Shown: positions 50,715-54,077 of the stretch, in pieces | Layout: each line of letters opens with the position of its first letter | Numbering within the stretch: position 1 is the stretch's first letter | Assembly: GCA_964431365.1 (NCBI GenBank) | Contig: CAYSJJ010000021.1 | Span: forward strand, 1 to 54,077 | From: Geomobilibacter sp964431365 | GTDB taxonomy: Bacteria; Desulfobacterota; Desulfuromonadia; Geobacterales; DSM-12255 | Direction of reading: 5' to 3' | Length of the DNA stretch: 54,077 nt | Position numbers and translations under genes: made by a program | Notes under the pieces: model-generated | Seen by the model: only the letters and a program-made list of their open reading frames with translations | Database searches by the model: none | What the model was told of the DNA's origin: nothing

Positions 50715-53700
50715 GACGTCTCGTTATTTCCCTTCTGACCGCAATCATCCTCCTGGGGACGACCGTTGCCGCCCACGCGGCTCCATCGATCATTTGGACC
50801 TACCCGGCAAATGGGGACACCAATGTTGACGTGGCTATAGGTAATTTCTGGGCCGAGTTCGACGATCCCGACATGGATGCAAACAGCTTCTCCGGCAGGA
50901 TTACCGTCGATAACGGTGCGTCTTATACAGCTTCCATGGTTAACTGGTCGCCGTACGACTGGCTATACATCGGCTTGAACGGCAACCTGAAGTACAGCAC
51001 GACCTACACCGTGACAGTCAACAAGAACGTGAAGAACAATAGTGGCACCAAGATGGCGGCGACCTACAGTTGGAGCTTTACCACCATGGCAAAGCCGGTC
51101 ACCGACACCACCCCCCCCACGGTCAGTTCCACCTCGCCAGTGAGCAGTGCGGTCGATGTCCCCGTCACCTCCCAGATCGGCATCACCTTCAGCGAGGTCA
51201 TGGACGCCTCGACCATCAGCACCTCTACCATCAAGGTGAACAACGGTGCCGTGACCGGTACCGTGACCCTCGACGCCAGCGGCAAGATCGCCACCTTCAC
51301 CCCCTCGGCCAACCTGAGTTCGTTCACGAATTATACGGTAACGGTTACGACCGGGGTGAAGGATGCTGCCGGAAACGCCTTGGCCAGTAACTATTCCTGG
51401 GGTTTCCGCACCATGAGCGTCGATACCACCCCGCCGACAGTCACGGTGGTAAGTCCTATCGCCGGCGCCACCAGCATCGATCCCAGCACCGTTATCACGG
51501 CCACGTTCAGTGAGTCGATGTTGGCTTCGACCATTTCCACCTCCACATTTACCGTCAGTGGCGGCGTCACCGGCACGGTCTCCTACGATCCGGCGACCTG
51601 GATTGCCACCTTCACCCCTTCGGCGCCCTTAGCCAACGGCACCAACTACACGGTGACCGTCTCCACCGGGGTGAAGGACCTGGCTGGAAATGCCATGGCA
51701 TCTGCCAAGAGTTGGACATTCACGACCCTCGCAGTAGCGACCCCCCCTGCGCTCAATGACTACTGCCAGATCCCGCCCTACGTGACAAGTGCATCGTCGA
51801 CCCTGAAGCCCAACGTTCTGCTGATGGTCGACAATTCCGGGAGCATGTACGAGTTTGCCTACAAGGCTGCCGGGGCGGGTGGGAGCAGTTACGATACCAG
51901 CTATGATCCTGCTACCAGTTACTACGGCTACTTCGACAGCGAAAAGATGTTTAAGTACAGCTCCTCATATTTTGAGTTGGACACGGCGGCGACCCCCGAC
52001 AAGACCAGTTTCTGGTCAGGCAATTTCCTGAACTGGCTCACCATGCGGCGCATTGACGTCATCAGGAAGGTTCTGGTGGGGGGAAAGACCCAGCCTCGGT
52101 CGGCGAACACCGCCAACTACCTCTTCGCCGCGGAATCTCCGGACCGGGATTTCTACAAGAGTTACAACAACGTAAAGTATACGGTCCAGGCCGGGACCTC
52201 GACAGAAGTGATCAAGGACACGACCAATAACAAGACCTACAACATCAAGATCTACGTGGGGAACCAGCCGCCCCAGGAGGGGCTTATCCTGCGCTACACG
52301 GACAGGATCAACTTCGGCATCATGTTTTTCAACGACGGCTACCGGTACGAGAGCAACACGAACAGCGTCCGGGACGGCGGGTATGTGGGCGTCGACATAG
52401 GCTCCACCGGCACCAACCTTATTACCCAGGTTGAGAACACCGACCCCACTACCTGGACACCCCTGGCAGAGACCCTCTACGAGGCGACCAGGTACTTCGA
52501 GGCGACCACCAGTGCGTACAACGGCGGCACGTACTCAGGCAAGGACCCGATCCAATACAAGTGCCAGAAGAACTTCGTGCTGATCCTGACAGACGGCGAG
52601 TCGACCAAGGACCGGAATCTACCCGGCACCAACTGGGGCAGCGGAGGGGTGACCGATACGAACTTCAATATCAAAACCTGGATGGACAGCATTGCCACCC
52701 AAGAAGGGTACACGAGTCAGTGGAACCAGATCGAGAATAGCAGCGAGGGGACCTATTATCTGGAAGGGGTTGCCTATTATGCCCACAATACCGACCTCCG
52801 CAGCAGCACCCTGGGCAAGAGCGATCTGCCGGGCAAGCAGAACCTGACAATCTATACGGTGTTCGCCTTCGACAACTCATCGGTGGGTCGCGACCTGCTG
52901 CAAAAGACGGCCAAGTATGGCGGATTCAACGATTACGACAATACAGGAAAGCCCGACAAAGCTCTCAAATGGGACAAGAACGGCGACGGCATTCCTGATA
53001 CCTACTTCGAGGCTAAGGACGGAGCGTTACTGGCCTCCTCCCTTGATCAGGCGTTTTCAGATATCCTCGCCCGTGTTTCGGCCGGCACGGCCGCGTCCAT
53101 CCTCTCCAACAGCGAGGGGAGCGGGGCAAACATCCTCCAGGCGGTTTTCTATCCCAAGAAATTCTTTGAGAATCAGACTACAGTTGATTGGACCGGGGAG
53201 ATGCACAACATGTGGTACTACATCGATCCGTTCATCAATAACAGTACTGTCCGGGAGGATACAGACTACGTTACCGCTTCCCCTGAACCTCCCCACCTGC
53301 TCAACTTGGGGAGCGACAACGTGGTGAACTTCTATTTCAATACCGCCCAGAACAAGACGCTGGTCAAGCGGTACAAGGACCTCAAGGGCGACGGTCAGCC
53401 CGACGTGGACACCAATGGCGACGGTATTGCCGATGCCTATACCTTTGTCGACGAAGTTGATTCCGACGATGTAAAGAGCATCTGGAGGGCCGGCAAGCAG
53501 CTCTGGGGCAGGACCTCGGCACGGACCATCTACACCCAGACCAGCGGCAGCCTCACCAGTTTCCCTGCTCTTGACACCAACCAGGCATCCGTCCTACAGC
53601 TGTTGCAGGCGGCAAACAAGACTGAGGGCGACAAGATCGTTTCCTATATCGCCGGTACGGACCAGAGCGGCTACCGGAGTCGTACGGTGAACATCGGCGG

Positions 53701-54077
53701 GACCAACGGCGTCTGGAAGCTGGGGGATATCGTATCGTCCACCCCGCGGCTTCAGTCGTCACTGAGGTTGAATGCGTACAACCTCGACGTGCCGACCGGG
53801 TATGGCGACAAGACGTACGGCGACAGCAACACCCATACCGGCTTCGTTAATACCTCAGCTTATGGCAATCGGGGGATGGTTTATGTGGGAGCCAACGACG
53901 GGATGCTCCATGCGTTCAAGTTGGGAATCCTCGATGTGACCGCCGCCGGCGACAAGAAGGCGACTCTTACCGGGAGCAGCCTGGGTGAGGAGGAGTGGGC
54001 CTTCATTCCTAAAAACGCTCTCCCTTACCTGAGGTATTTTGCCGATCCGGCGTATAATCATCTCTATTACGTTGACG
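50711..54077 (+). CDS. pilY1: PilY1-type pilus tip protein with three Ig-like domains, 5' part
   Basis: The gene starts at ATG 50711, four bases before the stop of the previous gene, and is still open at the window end (1122 codons). A signal peptide (MRRLVISLLTAIILLGTTVA) is followed by three SbsA-type Ig-like domains (about 25-350; each has a TxTPSAxL and NYTVTV motif). A VWA-like domain follows with the MIDAS DNSGS at residues 374-378 (LLMVDNSGSMYEFAYK). Two calcium-binding loops are visible: DKNGDGIPD at about 755 and DTNGDGIAD at about 900. The C-terminal beta-propeller (GIVGANDGMLHAF-like GANDGMLHAF) has begun. PilY1 sits at the tip of type IV pili and takes part in adhesion, assembly and surface sensing. 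The full C-terminus is not in the window. Confidence 0.93.
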   Translation, partial: MRRLVISLLTAIILLGTTVAAHAAPSIIWTYPANGDTNVDVAIGNFWAEFDDPDMDANSFSGRITVDNGASYTASMVNWSPYDWLYIGLNGNLKYSTTYTVTVNKNVKNNSGTKMAATYSWSFTTMAKPVTDTTPPTVSSTSPVSSAVDVPVTSQIGITFSEVMDASTISTSTIKVNNGAVTGTVTLDASGKIATFTPSANLSSFTNYTVTVTTGVKDAAGNALASNYSWGFRTMSVDTTPPTVTVVSPIAGATSIDPSTVITATFSESMLASTISTSTFTVSGGVTGTVSYDPATWIATFTPSAPLANGTNYTVTVSTGVKDLAGNAMASAKSWTFTTLAVATPPALNDYCQIPPYVTSASSTLKPNVLLMVDNSGSMYEFAYKAAGAGGSSYDTSYDPATSYYGYFDSEKMFKYSSSYFELDTAATPDKTSFWSGNFLNWLTMRRIDVIRKVLVGGKTQPRSANTANYLFAAESPDRDFYKSYNNVKYTVQAGTSTEVIKDTTNNKTYNIKIYVGNQPPQEGLILRYTDRINFGIMFFNDGYRYESNTNSVRDGGYVGVDIGSTGTNLITQVENTDPTTWTPLAETLYEATRYFEATTSAYNGGTYSGKDPIQYKCQKNFVLILTDGESTKDRNLPGTNWGSGGVTDTNFNIKTWMDSIATQEGYTSQWNQIENSSEGTYYLEGVAYYAHNTDLRSSTLGKSDLPGKQNLTIYTVFAFDNSSVGRDLLQKTAKYGGFNDYDNTGKPDKALKWDKNGDGIPDTYFEAKDGALLASSLDQAFSDILARVSAGTAASILSNSEGSGANILQAVFYPKKFFENQTTVDWTGEMHNMWYYIDPFINNSTVREDTDYVTASPEPPHLLNLGSDNVVNFYFNTAQNKTLVKRYKDLKGDGQPDVDTNGDGIADAYTFVDEVDSDDVKSIWRAGKQLWGRTSARTIYTQTSGSLTSFPALDTNQASVLQLLQAANKTEGDKIVSYIAGTDQSGYRSRTVNIGGTNGVWKLGDIVSSTPRLQSSLRLNAYNLDVPTGYGDKTYGDSNTHTGFVNTSAYGNRGMVYVGANDGMLHAFKLGILDVTAAGDKKATLTGSSLGEEEWAFIPKNALPYLRYFADPAYNHLYYVD

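Overview
The window looks like part of a draft genome from the Geobacteraceae or a close relative (Desulfuromonadia). That placement is inference, not a database match. It rests on the high GC content, a five-haem c-type cytochrome, a cache-domain chemoreceptor, several sigma-54 type response regulators, many TPR and outer-membrane proteins, and a cluster of valyl-tRNA synthetase, prepilin peptidase, histidine kinase, response regulator and PilY1. Two runs of ten Ns (14659-14668 and 43957-43966) mark assembly gaps. One lipoprotein gene near the left end carries an apparent frameshift.

Left part (1-5.4 kb): the 3' end of a clostripain-like protease gene, a frameshifted lipoprotein gene with bacterial Ig-like domains, a degenerate EAL-HDOD signalling protein and a MuiA/DUF4139 protein. 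From 5.6 to 12.5 kb there is a compact run of five same-strand genes: a four-helix membrane protein, an HEXXH metallopeptidase, an amidohydrolase, an outer-membrane protein and a DUF2235 hydrolase. A hairpin element lies in front and a bidirectional terminator behind. I know of no described system with this content, and it is the best candidate here for something new. A multicopper oxidase and a receiver-AraC regulator follow on the minus strand.

Middle part (15.8-33 kb): an outer-membrane protein, a glycerophosphodiester phosphodiesterase and an acyltransferase/hydrolase fusion form a lipid-related unit. Then come an aminotransferase, a 180-bp imperfect palindrome and an NtrC-family regulator. 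A probable operon of TPR-barrel protein, FecR-domain protein, lipoprotein and PAS protein comes next. A CHASE2 adenylate cyclase, a GAF-containing secretion/pilus ATPase and a class II cyclic-nucleotide phosphodiesterase sit side by side, which suggests local control of cAMP.

Right part (33-54 kb): Sel1-repeat protein, PPC/DUF296 protein, multihaem cytochrome, PfkB kinase, HAD phosphatase, YdcF-like protein, chemoreceptor, a receiver protein with a long acidic tail, and valS. The final block is a type IV pilus module: pilD, a HAMP histidine kinase, a sigma-54 response regulator with an altered GAFTGA loop (GAFTDA), and a sigma-54-type promoter in front of a small exported protein and PilY1. 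The PilY1 gene runs off the right edge. No rRNA, tRNA, CRISPR array, complete insertion sequence or prophage was recognised. Only one gene-free stretch exceeds 300 bases (41895-42352). It holds a good sigma-70-like promoter and otherwise nothing I recognise.
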